41,112 bases of DNA from JBKHHU01 sp046539045 (GCA_046539045.1 JBKHHU010000007.1:1-41112), one strand, 5' to 3'. Shown: positions 9,799-18,052, counted from the stretch's first letter. Notes: generated by a model not told the origin, from the sequence alone. A program made the numbers and translations.

Positions 9799-10170
9799 TC
9801 AGAACTGCAGACCGCCCTCGCGGGCAGCCTGGGCCAATTCTCTGATACGACCATGGAAGGGGTACCCGTTGCGATCGAAGACGACTTCCTTGATTCCGGC
9901 TTCGATCGCCTTGGCAGCCAGGGCCTCACCGACCGCCTTGGCGGCAGTTTTGTTACCACAGTGGCCTTCCAGCCGGTCTGCCAGGGATTGCTCCCGGGAA
10001 GACGCTGCCACGAGTGTATGGCCCGCAGAGTCATCGATGATCTGCGCGTAGATGTTCTTGTGGCTGCGGAAGACACTCAGCCGCGGACAATCCGCGGTAC
10101 CGGTGACGTTTCTCCGCACACGTTTCTTGCGCCGTTGGCGCCTCATGGTCTTTTTAACAATCGCCTTCAT
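9799..10170 (-). CDS. rplR: 50S ribosomal protein L18
   Basis: A 123-aa 5S rRNA-binding protein. The basic N-terminal arm (RRQRRKKRVRR) leads into the core with RLSVFRSHKNIYAQIIDD and the C-terminal VVFDRNGYPFHGRI. The ATG at 10170 has GAGG close upstream. An internal Met at residue 9 is possible but lacks a better ribosome-binding site. It lies 38 nt below rplF. Confidence 0.95.
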   Translation of the reverse strand: MKAIVKKTMRRQRRKKRVRRNVTGTADCPRLSVFRSHKNIYAQIIDDSAGHTLVAASSREQSLADRLEGHCGNKTAAKAVGEALAAKAIEAGIKEVVFDRNGYPFHGRIRELAQAAREGGLQF

Positions 10171-10208
10171 CTTACCTCGCCCTGCTTCACATTCGAGGGA
10201 CGTTGGGG

Positions 10209-10787
10209 TTACGCACCGGCACCGGCAAAGGCCTTACCGACCTTGCGGCGGACGTACTCGTCGGAGTAGCGGACGCCCTTGCCCTTGTACGGCTCGGGCG
10301 TGCGGACGCGTCGACAGCGGGCAGCGAACTCGCCGACCATCTGTTTGTCGGCACCCTTGACCGAAAATCGTGCCGGGTCGTTGTCGCCGCGAGCCTGGGG
10401 GGTCTGCACATCGACCGTAATCCCGTCGGGAACCTCCAGAATTTCCGGGTGGCTCTTGCCGACGGTCAACGTCAACTGCTTGCCCTGGACCTGAACGCCA
10501 TAGCCGACGCCGTAGACCTCAAGCTTCCGCTCGAAGCCCTGGGAGCACCCGATGATCATGTTGTTGATCAAACTCCGGGTCAGCCCGTGAAGGGACTTGC
10601 TCAGACGCTCGTCATCCCGGCGTTCCACGATGACCTGCTTGTTGTCTTCGTCCACGTTCACCGAGACTTCCGGACGGAAATCGAAGCTCAGCTTCGCGAC
10701 AGAACCTTCTACGCTGACGGTCTGTCCGGAGACGCTGATCTTCACGCCATCGGCGATCGGGACGGGTGTTTTTCCAATGCGCGACAT
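10209..10787 (-). CDS. rplF: 50S ribosomal protein L6
   Basis: A 192-aa two-domain protein near the factor-binding centre, contacting the sarcin-ricin region. It starts MSRIGKTPVPI, carries LINNMIIGCSQGFERKLEVYGVGY mid-protein (split domain boundary near 80-100) and the C-terminal PEPYKGKGVRYSDE. Slightly longer than the usual 175-180 aa, mainly through loop and tail residues. It is 18 nt below rpsH. Confidence 0.96.
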   Translation of the reverse strand: MSRIGKTPVPIADGVKISVSGQTVSVEGSVAKLSFDFRPEVSVNVDEDNKQVIVERRDDERLSKSLHGLTRSLINNMIIGCSQGFERKLEVYGVGYGVQVQGKQLTLTVGKSHPEILEVPDGITVDVQTPQARGDNDPARFSVKGADKQMVGEFAARCRRVRTPEPYKGKGVRYSDEYVRRKVGKAFAGAGA

Positions 10788-10805
10788 AACTGTGCACTCT
10801 CTACT

Positions 10806-11204
10806 TTAGCTGACGATGCAGAGAATCTCTCCGCCGACGTTCTTATCGCGGCAGACGCGGTCGCTCAGCACGCCGTAAGACGTGGAGACCACGGCAATCC
10901 CCAGCCCGTTCATCGGCTTGGGAAGATCTGCCACTCCGCTGTACACGCGGCGACCAGGCTTGCTGGCCCGCTTGATGTCGGTGATCACGTCCTCACCGTT
11001 GGGACCGTATTTCAGATAGACGCGGAGGATGCCCTGCTTGTTGTCCTCGACACGCTTGAAGTCCGAGATATACCCTTCCTTCTTCAGCACGTCGGCAATC
11101 CCTAGGCACACACCGGAGGAACGGATGTTCACCACTTCGTGGCGTGCGCCGAGTGCATTGCGAATTCGCGTCAGCATATCGGCAATCGGGTCGGAAAGAC
11201 TCAT
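10806..11204 (-). CDS. rpsH: 30S ribosomal protein S8
   Basis: A 132-aa primary binder of 16S rRNA helix 21. It begins MSLSDPIADMLTRIRNA. The C-terminal STSYGVLSDRVCRDKNVGGEILC is the rRNA-contacting domain, with GLGIAVVST before it. In E. coli S8 also represses the spc operon at rplE; no equivalent mRNA element was identified here. It is 16 nt below rpsN. Confidence 0.97.
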   Translation of the reverse strand: MSLSDPIADMLTRIRNALGARHEVVNIRSSGVCLGIADVLKKEGYISDFKRVEDNKQGILRVYLKYGPNGEDVITDIKRASKPGRRVYSGVADLPKPMNGLGIAVVSTSYGVLSDRVCRDKNVGGEILCIVS

Positions 11205-11220
11205 CGCTTCATATTCCTTC

Positions 11221-11406
11221 TTACCAGCTTGACTTCCTCATGCCCGGAATCAACCCGTCGTTCGCCATGTTGCGAAGGCAAATGCGGCAGATCCGGAACT
11301 TCCTGTAAACGCTTCTGGGGCGGCCGCAAAGTTGGCAGCGACGCACCGTCCGCGTCGAGTACTTGGGAGGCCGGTTCGATTTGACTATCTGTGCCTTGGT
11401 TGCCAT
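11221..11406 (-). CDS. rpsN: 30S ribosomal protein S14, zinc-binding type Z
   Basis: A 61-aa protein of the short zinc-type class, located in the 30S head near S3 and S10. C24, C27, C40 and C43 form the zinc site (RRCQLCGRP, then RICRICLRN). The C-terminus GLIPGMRKSSW is standard. It is 9 nt below rplE. Confidence 0.97.
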   Translation of the reverse strand: MATKAQIVKSNRPPKYSTRTVRRCQLCGRPRSVYRKFRICRICLRNMANDGLIPGMRKSSW

Positions 11407-11415
11407 AACCTTGGT

Positions 11416-11967
11416 TTACCTTTCGTCTCGCCTGAAGGGCATGCCCATCGCAGCCAGCAGTTCGCGTGCCTCTTCGTCCGTCTCGGCAGAGGTCTCGAAC
11501 GTCAGGTTCATGCCCTGGGTGAACGTGATGGACACCGGATCGATCTCGGGAAAGACCGACTGTTCCTGCAGTCCCATATTGTAGTTACCCCGGCCGTCGA
11601 AACTCGAGGGGTTCAGCCCCCGGAAGTCTTTGACGCGCGGAATGGCGAGGCTGACGAGTCTGTCGAAGAACTCGTACATCCGCGTTCCGCGGAGGGTGAC
11701 CTTCAGTCCGACGTTCATTCCCGCACGCAGGCGGAAGTTGCTGACGGACTTGCGGGCTTTCGTGATCACCGGCTGCTGCCCGGCAATCATCGCCAGGTGC
11801 TTCTGGGCGGCTTCCAGTTTGGCGGTCTCACGATCCGCATCGCCGAGCCCCATGGAGATCACGATCTTCTTAAGCCGGGGATAGGCCATGGGGTTGGTGT
11901 ACCCGAACCGCTCCTTCAGAGCGGGTCTGACCTCGTTCCTGTATTTTTCAATTAGCCGAGCAGCCAT
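11416..11967 (-). CDS. rplE: 50S ribosomal protein L5
   Basis: A 183-aa central-protuberance protein that binds 5S rRNA and contacts P-site tRNA. Characteristic stretches include NPMAYPRLKKIVISMGLG, GQQPVITKARKSV, RMYEFFDRLVSLAIPRVKDFRG and the C-terminal GMPFRRDE. Length is normal. It is 9 nt below rplX. Confidence 0.97.
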   Translation of the reverse strand: MAARLIEKYRNEVRPALKERFGYTNPMAYPRLKKIVISMGLGDADRETAKLEAAQKHLAMIAGQQPVITKARKSVSNFRLRAGMNVGLKVTLRGTRMYEFFDRLVSLAIPRVKDFRGLNPSSFDGRGNYNMGLQEQSVFPEIDPVSITFTQGMNLTFETSAETDEEARELLAAMGMPFRRDER

Positions 11968-11976
11968 GTGCTAAAC

Positions 11977-12315
11977 CTACTTCGAAGCCTTCTTGACCAT
12001 GCCCAGGGACGCTCCGGATTTCTTCGCGTAGCGCTCCTTCGAGCCGTCTTCTTTCGTACGATAACCGACACGCGTCGGTTGATTCGTTTCCGGGTCGACA
12101 GGCAGGACGTTGGAGATATGGATCGGCATCTCCTTGCGGATGCGACCGCCCTGCGGATTCTGTCGGGAAGGCCGGAGGTGCTTGTAGACCTGATTCAGGC
12201 CCTGGACAAGAACCCTGTCCTTCTTGGTCAGAACCTTCAGGACCTCACCGGTCTTGCCCTTGTCATTTCCGGTGATGACCATCACCAGGTCACCTTTTTT
12301 TATGTTCCGAGCCAT
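11977..12315 (-). CDS. rplX: 50S ribosomal protein L24
   Basis: A 112-aa assembly initiator at the tunnel exit. The N-terminal KOW motif (IKKGDLVMVITGNDKGKTGEV, residues 5-25) and MPIHISNVLPVDP are diagnostic. It is 3 nt below rplN, suggesting coupled translation, and 9 nt above rplE. Confidence 0.97.
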   Translation of the reverse strand: MARNIKKGDLVMVITGNDKGKTGEVLKVLTKKDRVLVQGLNQVYKHLRPSRQNPQGGRIRKEMPIHISNVLPVDPETNQPTRVGYRTKEDGSKERYAKKSGASLGMVKKASK

Positions 12316-12318
12316 TGG

Positions 12319-12705
12319 TTACACCACCTCAGACGCGAGGGAAACGATCTTCATGAAGTTCTTTTCCCGCAGCTCGCGGGCGACCGCACCGAAGATGCGG
12401 GTACCGCGCGGATTGTCATTCTGATCGATAATCACGACCGCGTTGCGGTCGAACCGGACGTAGCTACCGTCCTTGCGGCGGACCGGATAGGCGGTCCGGA
12501 CGATGACGCACCGAACGATGTCACCGGCTTTGACCTCACCACCCGGCAGGGCCCGCTTGACCGAGCAGACAATGATGTCGCCCAGCGAGGCGGTCCGGCG
12601 GGTAAAGCCCTTGTGGGCCGTCGACCCGCCCAGAACCCGGATCACCCCCACCTCCCGGGCACCGGAGTTATCGGCTACGTCCAAACGTGTTTCTTGCTGA
12701 ATCAC
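12319..12705 (-). CDS. rplN: 50S ribosomal protein L14
   Basis: A 128-aa, highly conserved intersubunit-bridge protein. It begins MIQQETRLDVADNSGAREV and includes HKGFTRRTASLGDIIVCSVK, GEVKAGDIVRCVIVRT and the C-terminal FMKIVSLASEVV. Length is a few residues above the usual 122. It is 24 nt below rpsQ. Confidence 0.97.
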   Translation of the reverse strand: MIQQETRLDVADNSGAREVGVIRVLGGSTAHKGFTRRTASLGDIIVCSVKRALPGGEVKAGDIVRCVIVRTAYPVRRKDGSYVRFDRNAVVIIDQNDNPRGTRIFGAVARELREKNFMKIVSLASEVV

Positions 12706-12729
12706 CGCTGCACCTCTGCGCTGCCAGAA

Positions 12730-13011
12730 TTACTCTACAGTGTCCGTGGAACGAACCACCCGGACCAGCCGCCAGCTTTTGGTCTTGCTGATCGGTCGGC
12801 AGGGCACGATTTCCACCGTGTCGCCTTCTTTGGCCTCTGATTGCGGGTCATCCACAGCCAGCGAGGTACGCCGGCGAACGAACTTCCCGACCATCGGATG
12901 TCGGTCCAGATGGTTCATGACGACTTTGATGGTCCGCCGGCCACTGATGGATGCAACTGTTCCCATCACCGAGCCTTTGACCTTGGATTTGCCTTGCGCT
13001 TTGTTCGCCAT
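12730..13011 (-). CDS. rpsQ: 30S ribosomal protein S17
   Basis: A 93-aa OB-fold protein that binds 16S rRNA early in assembly. The S17 core starts near residue 13 (GSVMGTVASISGRRTIKVV), with HPMVGKFVRRR and CRPISKTKSWRLVRVV following. The N-terminal 12 residues are basic. It is 32 nt below rpmC. Confidence 0.96.
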   Translation of the reverse strand: MANKAQGKSKVKGSVMGTVASISGRRTIKVVMNHLDRHPMVGKFVRRRTSLAVDDPQSEAKEGDTVEIVPCRPISKTKSWRLVRVVRSTDTVE

Positions 13012-13043
13012 TTCTTATGCTCTCGACTGCTGTGTCTGCTGGC

Positions 13044-13244
13044 TCACTTCTGAGCAGCCAACTCGCGTTCTCTCATGATGGTCTTGATCCGGGCAATGTC
13101 ACGTCGGGCCTTGCGGATCATCGACGGATCTTCCAACTTCTCCGTGACCGACTGGGACCGGAGATCGAACAGATGTCGATGCAGGCGATCCAGTTCGTTC
13201 TGGAGTTCTTCGTCGCTGAGTTGCCGTACTTCGCTGATCTTCAT
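13044..13244 (-). CDS. rpmC: 50S ribosomal protein L29
   Basis: A 66-aa two-helix protein at the tunnel exit, near the SRP and trigger-factor docking site. The start is MKISEVRQLSDEELQ at 13244, 11 nt after the rplP stop. A longer open frame continues upstream but overlaps rplP and has no L29 similarity. LHRHLFDLRSQSVTEKLEDP and RRDIARIKTIMRERE match the family. Confidence 0.95.
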   Translation of the reverse strand: MKISEVRQLSDEELQNELDRLHRHLFDLRSQSVTEKLEDPSMIRKARRDIARIKTIMRERELAAQK

Positions 13245-13255
13245 TTCATCTGGCC

Positions 13256-13672
13256 TTATATCGTGCGCCTGTGGATCATGCGGCACCGGACGGGCATCTT
13301 GCAGGCGATGCGGCGAAGGGCCGCCTTGGCGATGTCTTCCTCGACTCCACCGATCTCGACCAGGACGGTTCCCGGTTTGACAACCGCGACCCATTCCTTC
13401 GTTTCGCCCTTGCCCTTACCCATTCGAACTTCCAGCGGTTTGGAGCTGATCGGCTTGTCCGGGAAGACCCGAATGGTCACCTTTCCTTCGCGATGAAGGA
13501 AGTGGGTGGCAGCGACTCGACCGGCTTCGAGCTGACGGGCCGTCACCCAACCCGGCTGGGTTGACTGCAGGCCGAACTCTCCAAAGGCCACCGTGTTGCC
13601 ACGGGTCGCCTCACCGCGGATACGCCCACGCTGCTGCTTACGGTGCTTTACTCGTTTTGGCATCAACGCCAT
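13256..13672 (-). CDS. rplP: 50S ribosomal protein L16
   Basis: A 138-aa protein that organises the A-site tRNA pocket. It begins MALMPKRVKHRKQQRGR (two residues longer than the usual start) and carries GEFGLQSTQPGWVTARQLEA, VFPDKPISSKPLEVRMGKGKG and WVAVVKPGTVLVEI. It is 18 nt below rpsC and 11 nt above rpmC, as in nearly all S10 operons. Confidence 0.97.
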   Translation of the reverse strand: MALMPKRVKHRKQQRGRIRGEATRGNTVAFGEFGLQSTQPGWVTARQLEAGRVAATHFLHREGKVTIRVFPDKPISSKPLEVRMGKGKGETKEWVAVVKPGTVLVEIGGVEEDIAKAALRRIACKMPVRCRMIHRRTI

Positions 13673-13690
13673 GGGGGCACCTTTTCACTT

Positions 13691-14515
13691 CTATTCCTGG
13701 GATCCGCCGCTCTCGCCTTTACTCGACGATGCGGACGAACCTGACTGACTCTGACTGCTCTCGCGACGCGAACCGCGACGGCTGCGACGGGGACCTCCAC
13801 CTTCACCACCACCGCCATGACGGCGGCTTCCACGGACGGCCGGTCCGCGGTCGGCCTGCTGCTCTTCCGGGCGGCTCTCGCCGAACATGCCCCGGTAGAT
13901 CCAGACCTTCACGCCGATGGCGCCGTAGGTGGTAAAGCAGGGAACGAACCCGTAGTCGACGTCCGCTTCCAGTGTCTGGAGCGGGATGCTGCCCTGGATC
14001 TGCGTTTCGCTGCGGGCGATTTCCGATCCGCCCAGCCGTCCGCCGATCTGGATCTTGACGCCCTTGGCGCCCGCCTGAAGAGCGGACTCGGCCCGCTGCT
14101 TCAGGACGCGGCGGAAACTCGCCCGCCGGCGAAGCTGCTCGGCGATCGACTCTGCCACCAGCTTGGCGTCCAGGTCCGGGTTGCGAACCTCAACGATGTT
14201 GATGTTCACGCGACGGTTGGTCAATTCCTCAAGAGCAGCCTTGAGGCGATCAACTTCCGCGCCCTTCGGTCCGATGACCAGGCCCGGCCGGGCGGTACGG
14301 AGGATGACTTTCACATCCTCGCGAGTCCGCTCGATCTCGATGCTGCTGATCGCCGCGTAAGGAGGCTGGCGGTTCAGTCGATCGTCAAGATACTTTCGCA
14401 TCCTGGCGTCCTCGACGAGGAACTCACCATAGTTACTCTTGGGGGCGAACCAGCGGCTTTTCCAGCCGATGGTTATTCCCGTCCGGAATCCAATTGGAGA
14501 TACCTTTTGACCCAT
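13691..14515 (-). CDS. rpsC: 30S ribosomal protein S3 with a low-complexity tail
   Basis: S3 lines the mRNA entry tunnel and has helicase-related residues. MGQKVSPIGFRTGI starts the N-terminal domain. The KH domain (VILRTARPGLVIGPKGAEVDR, near 75-95) and the C-terminal domain (AKGVKIQIGGRLGGSEIAR, then VKVWIYRGMFGE) follow. After about residue 218 comes an extension of some 55 residues rich in Gly, Arg and Ser with a Ser/Gly/Glu end. Total 274 aa against about 215-235 in most bacteria. Confidence 0.96.
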   Translation of the reverse strand: MGQKVSPIGFRTGITIGWKSRWFAPKSNYGEFLVEDARMRKYLDDRLNRQPPYAAISSIEIERTREDVKVILRTARPGLVIGPKGAEVDRLKAALEELTNRRVNINIVEVRNPDLDAKLVAESIAEQLRRRASFRRVLKQRAESALQAGAKGVKIQIGGRLGGSEIARSETQIQGSIPLQTLEADVDYGFVPCFTTYGAIGVKVWIYRGMFGESRPEEQQADRGPAVRGSRRHGGGGEGGGPRRSRRGSRRESSQSQSGSSASSSKGESGGSQE

Positions 14516-14531
14516 GGTCGCGTCTCGATTA

Positions 14532-14861
14532 TTACCCTTCTTCGACGATCACTGTGATGTGGCTGGTGCGCTTCATGATCGGATGCGCCCGTCCACGATC
14601 CTTCGGACGCCAACGTTTGATGGTCGGACCTTCGTCGACATAGGCTTCCTTGACGTGAAGCAGTTCGACGTCGCCCTCCGCCTCGTTGGCGTTTGCGATC
14701 GCACTGACCAGAACTTTGGATACGAGGTCCGATGCACGGTTCGGGGAGAACTTCAGCACGTTCAGTGCGTCCTCCACGTCCCGTCCGCGAATCATATCCA
14801 CGATCAGCCTGGCCTTGCGGGGGCTGATCCGAGCGTATTTATGTTTCGATTGCCATGCCAT
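14532..14861 (-). CDS. rplV: 50S ribosomal protein L22
   Basis: A 109-aa protein whose long beta-hairpin lines the peptide exit tunnel. ARISPRKARLIVDMIRGRDVEDAL is near the start (shown in part), and the hairpin with GPTIKRWRPKDRGRAHPI is at about 78-95. Length is normal. It is 42 nt below rpsS and 16 nt above rpsC. Confidence 0.96.
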   Translation of the reverse strand: MAWQSKHKYARISPRKARLIVDMIRGRDVEDALNVLKFSPNRASDLVSKVLVSAIANANEAEGDVELLHVKEAYVDEGPTIKRWRPKDRGRAHPIMKRTSHITVIVEEG

Positions 14862-14903
14862 CTTCTATGGTTCCCGAAGATGCTACCTACGTAATGCTGT
14901 TAT

Positions 14904-15161
14904 TTACCTGTTGTGGCCCCGGAACGTCCGGGTGGGGCTGAATTCGCCCAATTTGTGTCCGACCATATCTTCCGACACGGTCACCTTGTTGAAGACCTTG
15001 CCGTTGTGGACCATGAACGTATACCCGATGAATTCGGGGACGATCGTGCAACTGCGTGCCCACGTCTGGATCGGATCGTGTCTGCCCTGCTGCTCCAGCT
15101 TCTCTACCTTGCGGTACAGCTTTTCGTCAACGTAGGGACCTTTTTTCGCGCTTCTGGTCAT
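14904..15161 (-). CDS. rpsS: 30S ribosomal protein S19
   Basis: An 85-aa protein of the 30S head. MTRSAKKGPYVDEKL, GYTFMVHNGKVFNKVTVSED and MVGHKLGEFSPTRTFRGH mark the family. Length is near the usual 90 aa. It is 16 nt below rplB. Confidence 0.97.
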   Translation of the reverse strand: MTRSAKKGPYVDEKLYRKVEKLEQQGRHDPIQTWARSCTIVPEFIGYTFMVHNGKVFNKVTVSEDMVGHKLGEFSPTRTFRGHNR

Positions 15162-15177
15162 TGCCTGTATACCTTCT

Positions 15178-16029
15178 TTACAGCGAAAGCTGTCCGGAAC
15201 GGACGTTGCGCCGGCGACGCAGGATCATCCTGCGGCTTTGCTTGTTCTTCTTGCGGGTCTTGCCGCCCTTGGCGAGTTTGCCGGACGGGCTTACCGGGTG
15301 CCTGCCGCCGGCCCGACGACCTTCACCACCGCCCATCGGGTGGGCGACCGGGTTCATCGCCGAACCGCGGACATGCGGGCGACGCCCCAGGTAACGCTTC
15401 CTGCCGGCTTTGCCCAGACGCACCGAACCGTGCTCCAGGTTGCCCAGCTGACCGATGGTCGCACGGCACTTGGCGTTGACCATTCGCATCTCGCCGGAAG
15501 GCAGCAGCAGGGTTGCGTACTTCAGTTCGCGGGCGACGAGGCGGGCGGTTCCACCGGCGGTGCGAACCATCTTGCCGCCCTGGCCCGGGATCATCTCAAC
15601 GTTGTGTACTTCCATACCGACCGGAATACCGGAAAGCGGCATGCAGTTGCCGACGCGAGGCTCGGCCCGCTCGCTGCTGTTTTCCACCGTATCGCCGACG
15701 TTCAGACCCAGCGGGGCGAGGATGTAGCTCTTCTCGCCGTCTTCGTACTGGATCAGGGCGATATTGCAGCTGCGGTTCGGATCGTACTCGATCGTCTTGA
15801 CTTCCGCTGTTGCGTCGCGGTTCCGCTTGAAGTCGATGACGCGGTACATCCGCTTGTGTCCGCCACCGCGATGCCGGGTCGTGATCCTGCCCTGGTGGTT
15901 GCGGCCGCCCTTCTTCTTCATGGGGCGGAGCAGGGACTTTTCCGGCTTCCTGGCGGTTACTTCGCTCCGGATATTGACGGAACTGTTTCGCCGGCCTGCG
16001 GAGGTTCTTTTGTAGGTTTTGATCGGCAT
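15178..16029 (-). CDS. rplB: 50S ribosomal protein L2
   Basis: A 283-aa protein required for subunit association and peptidyl transfer. The N-terminal OB/SH3 RNA-binding region has GGRNHQGRITTRHRGGGHKR (41-60). The C-terminal loop near the peptidyl transferase centre reads MNPVAHPMGGGEG at 225-237: the universally conserved His is kept (H230), but the flanking Asp is Ala229 and the next His is Met232. It is 18 nt below rplW and 16 nt above rpsS. Confidence 0.97.
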   Translation of the reverse strand: MPIKTYKRTSAGRRNSSVNIRSEVTARKPEKSLLRPMKKKGGRNHQGRITTRHRGGGHKRMYRVIDFKRNRDATAEVKTIEYDPNRSCNIALIQYEDGEKSYILAPLGLNVGDTVENSSERAEPRVGNCMPLSGIPVGMEVHNVEMIPGQGGKMVRTAGGTARLVARELKYATLLLPSGEMRMVNAKCRATIGQLGNLEHGSVRLGKAGRKRYLGRRPHVRGSAMNPVAHPMGGGEGRRAGGRHPVSPSGKLAKGGKTRKKNKQSRRMILRRRRNVRSGQLSL

Positions 16030-16047
16030 AGCTTACGGACCTCTGGT

Positions 16048-16332
16048 TTAGAACAGGTCGATATGGTCGTCCTCGTGGAGGACAACAATCGCCTTCTTCC
16101 AGCCTTTCGTTTTGCCCCACCGGTATCCGGCTCGGCGCGGTTTGCCTTTCCGGTTCTGGGTGCGGACTTCCTTGACCTTCACGTCGTAGATCTTTTCCAC
16201 GGCCTGCCTGATCTGTGCCTTGTTGGCATGCGGGGCGACCTCGAACGCGTAAGCGTTCAGCGTCTGGGACTGGAAGGTCCCCTTCTCGGTCACCAGGGGG
16301 CGGACGATCACGCTGTACATATCATTCTTCAC
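16048..16332 (-). CDS. rplW: 50S ribosomal protein L23
   Basis: A 94-aa tunnel-exit protein that docks trigger factor and SRP. VIVRPLVTEKGTFQSQTLNAYAFEV (in part) and NKAQIRQAVEKIYDVKVKEV identify it; the loop with NRKGKPRRAGYRWGKTKGWKKAIV is complete. Its ATG follows the rplD stop after only 1 nt. Confidence 0.96.
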   Translation of the reverse strand: MKNDMYSVIVRPLVTEKGTFQSQTLNAYAFEVAPHANKAQIRQAVEKIYDVKVKEVRTQNRKGKPRRAGYRWGKTKGWKKAIVVLHEDDHIDLF

Positions 16333-16333
16333 G

Positions 16334-16957
16334 TTAATCCTCCTGCCCGATCATGGCCTTCATCGCGTCAGTGGTGATGACCATTTTCTGCCTGACAGCG
16401 ACGTCTCGTGCGTTGAGTTCATCGGTAATCCGGACGGTCAGGTCCGGGATGTTCCGCGAACTGAGATAGACGGCCTTGTTCCGCTCGCCGATGGTCAGCA
16501 GGCAGGAGCGATTGATACCGAGCTTCTTGACGATATCGGCCATCGTTCTGGTCTTGGGTTCTTCGATGCTCAGACCATCCAGGACAATCAGATCTTCACC
16601 GAGAATCTTGGCGAGAACAGCTGACTTCAGAGCGGCTTTCCGCATCTTCTTGGGCAGCTTCTTGCGCCAGCTCTTGGGCGTCTTGGCGAAGGCGACACCA
16701 CCACCACGCAGCACGTTCGTACGAATCGCACCGCGACGGGCGTTACCGGTGCCCTTCTGCCGGAAGAGCTTCTTCGTCGAGCCTGCCACCATCCCGCGGC
16801 TGCGGGTTGCAGCAGAACCTTGCCTGGCGTTGGCTTCGTAGGTCACAACCGCCTGTTTGACCAGGTCGGCGTTGACCTCGCCACCGAGCAGGGTTTCATC
16901 CACCTGCATGGTGTCGATCTTTTCGCCTTCGGTGTTGTATACCGCAACTTCCAACAT
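16334..16957 (-). CDS. rplD: 50S ribosomal protein L4
   Basis: A 207-aa protein whose extended loop reaches the exit-tunnel constriction. The loop (STKKLFRQKGTGNARRGAIR, near 60-79) and KMRKAALKSAVLAKI are present. In E. coli L4 represses the S10 operon through its leader; here the leader is only about 60 nt with one small hairpin, so that control is not evident. It is 30 nt below rplC. Confidence 0.96.
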   Translation of the reverse strand: MLEVAVYNTEGEKIDTMQVDETLLGGEVNADLVKQAVVTYEANARQGSAATRSRGMVAGSTKKLFRQKGTGNARRGAIRTNVLRGGGVAFAKTPKSWRKKLPKKMRKAALKSAVLAKILGEDLIVLDGLSIEEPKTRTMADIVKKLGINRSCLLTIGERNKAVYLSSRNIPDLTVRITDELNARDVAVRQKMVITTDAMKAMIGQED

Positions 16958-16987
16958 GAGTATGTTTCCTGAGTGCTACCGCCGAGG

Positions 16988-17641
16988 TTATTTCTTGGCC
17001 GTCTTGCTCTCTTTGACCAGGACGAATCCCCCGTTGGGACCCGGGACGGAGCCCTTGATCAGCAACAGGTTGTTGTCCTTGTCGACCTTGACGAGCTTGT
17101 GGTTCCGGCTGGTGCAGCTGATGTTTCCGAGCTGCCCTGCCATGCGCTTGCCCTTCTTGATCTTCGGACCGGTACCCGCGTTCGACGAGTGCGAGGCGAT
17201 CGAGCCGGGGCTACGGTGTTTGCGTTCCACACCGTGGCTGGCGAGTTGACCTTTGAAGTTGTGGCGCTTCATTCCACCGGCGAAGCCTTTGCCCTTGGTC
17301 GTTCCCATCACGTCGACGTATCCGATTTCCTCGAATGCCTCGACCGTGATCTGCTGACCCGGCTCGTACTCTCCGGAGGACGCTTCCATACGCAGCTCGC
17401 GGACGAATGCCTTCGGCTTGCAATTCGCCACAGCAGCGTGTCCGATCTGCGGTTTGGTTGCCCGGTGGGTTTTGACGTCGCCGAATCCGATCTGGATCGC
17501 GTCGTATCCATCGGAGGAGTCGGTCGTCTTGACCTGCAGAACATCGCAGGGGCCCGCCTGCACGACGGTCACCGGCAGGAGACTGCCGTTGTCGTCGTAC
17601 ACCTGGGTCATACCGATCTTTTTGCCAAGAATGCCAAGCAT
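16988..17641 (-). CDS. rplC: 50S ribosomal protein L3
   Basis: A 217-aa assembly initiator reaching toward the peptidyl transferase centre. The family start MLGILGKKIGMTQVYDDNG is used (ATG 17641, AAGG 8 nt upstream, 10 nt after the rpsJ stop). Twelve further in-frame codons upstream overlap the end of rpsJ and are unlikely to be translated. GTTKGKGFAGGMKRHNFKGQ and GSIASHSSNAG mark the central extension. Length is normal. Confidence 0.96.
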   Translation of the reverse strand: MLGILGKKIGMTQVYDDNGSLLPVTVVQAGPCDVLQVKTTDSSDGYDAIQIGFGDVKTHRATKPQIGHAAVANCKPKAFVRELRMEASSGEYEPGQQITVEAFEEIGYVDVMGTTKGKGFAGGMKRHNFKGQLASHGVERKHRSPGSIASHSSNAGTGPKIKKGKRMAGQLGNISCTSRNHKLVKVDKDNNLLLIKGSVPGPNGGFVLVKESKTAKK

Positions 17642-17651
17642 CGTTGGTGCC

Positions 17652-17960
17652 TTATGCCTTAATCTTGATAAACACACCGGCGGGGACGACCAGGCGGTTG
17701 AGCGCCTCGATCGTGCGAACCGTCGGTTCGTAGATATCGATGATCCGTTTGTGCGTCCGCATCTCGAACTGCTCGCGAGCCTTCTTGTTCACGTGCGGGC
17801 TGCGGAGCACCGTGTAACGTTCAATCCGCGTGGGGAGCGGAATCGGTCCCCTGACCCTTGCACCGGTGCGTTCTGCATGATCGACGATATCTTTCGCCGA
17901 TGTGTCCAGTGCCCGGTGATCATAGGCTTCCATACGTATGCGGATTCTGTCCTGCGCCAT
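17652..17960 (-). CDS. rpsJ: 30S ribosomal protein S10
   Basis: A 102-aa protein of the 30S head that also acts as NusE, binding NusB and NusG in antitermination. MAQDRIRIRMEAYDHRALD, the loop GPIPLPTRIERYTVLRSPHVNKKAREQFE (in part) and RLVVPAGVFIKIKA are typical. GGAG lies 10 nt before the ATG. It is the first gene after a strong promoter, so the S10 block can be transcribed independently of fusA. Confidence 0.97.
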   Translation of the reverse strand: MAQDRIRIRMEAYDHRALDTSAKDIVDHAERTGARVRGPIPLPTRIERYTVLRSPHVNKKAREQFEMRTHKRIIDIYEPTVRTIEALNRLVVPAGVFIKIKA

Positions 17961-17988
17961 GGGGTTTAATCTCCGATAATTGCCTTGG

Positions 17989-18001
17989 GGGGCGTTGCCC
18001 C
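17989..18001 (-). promoter_or_regulatory. Small hairpin in the rpsJ leader
   Basis: A 5-bp GGGGC/GCCCC stem with a 3-nt loop lies about 15 nt above the GGAG of rpsJ. It could modulate initiation, but it is too small to be assigned as an L4-type leader. Confidence 0.25.
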
Positions 18002-18024
18002 GGCGATACCAGCAGAGTCTAATA

Positions 18025-18052
18025 AAGATACGGATCTGCGGTTCGTTGTCAA
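18025..18052 (-). promoter_or_regulatory. Promoter of the S10-spc-alpha block
   Basis: A perfect TTGACA (18047-18052) and TATCTT (18025-18030) are separated by 16 nt on the minus strand, in the 125-nt gap between fusA and rpsJ. Predicted start is near 18018, giving a leader of about 58 nt. Confidence 0.65.
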
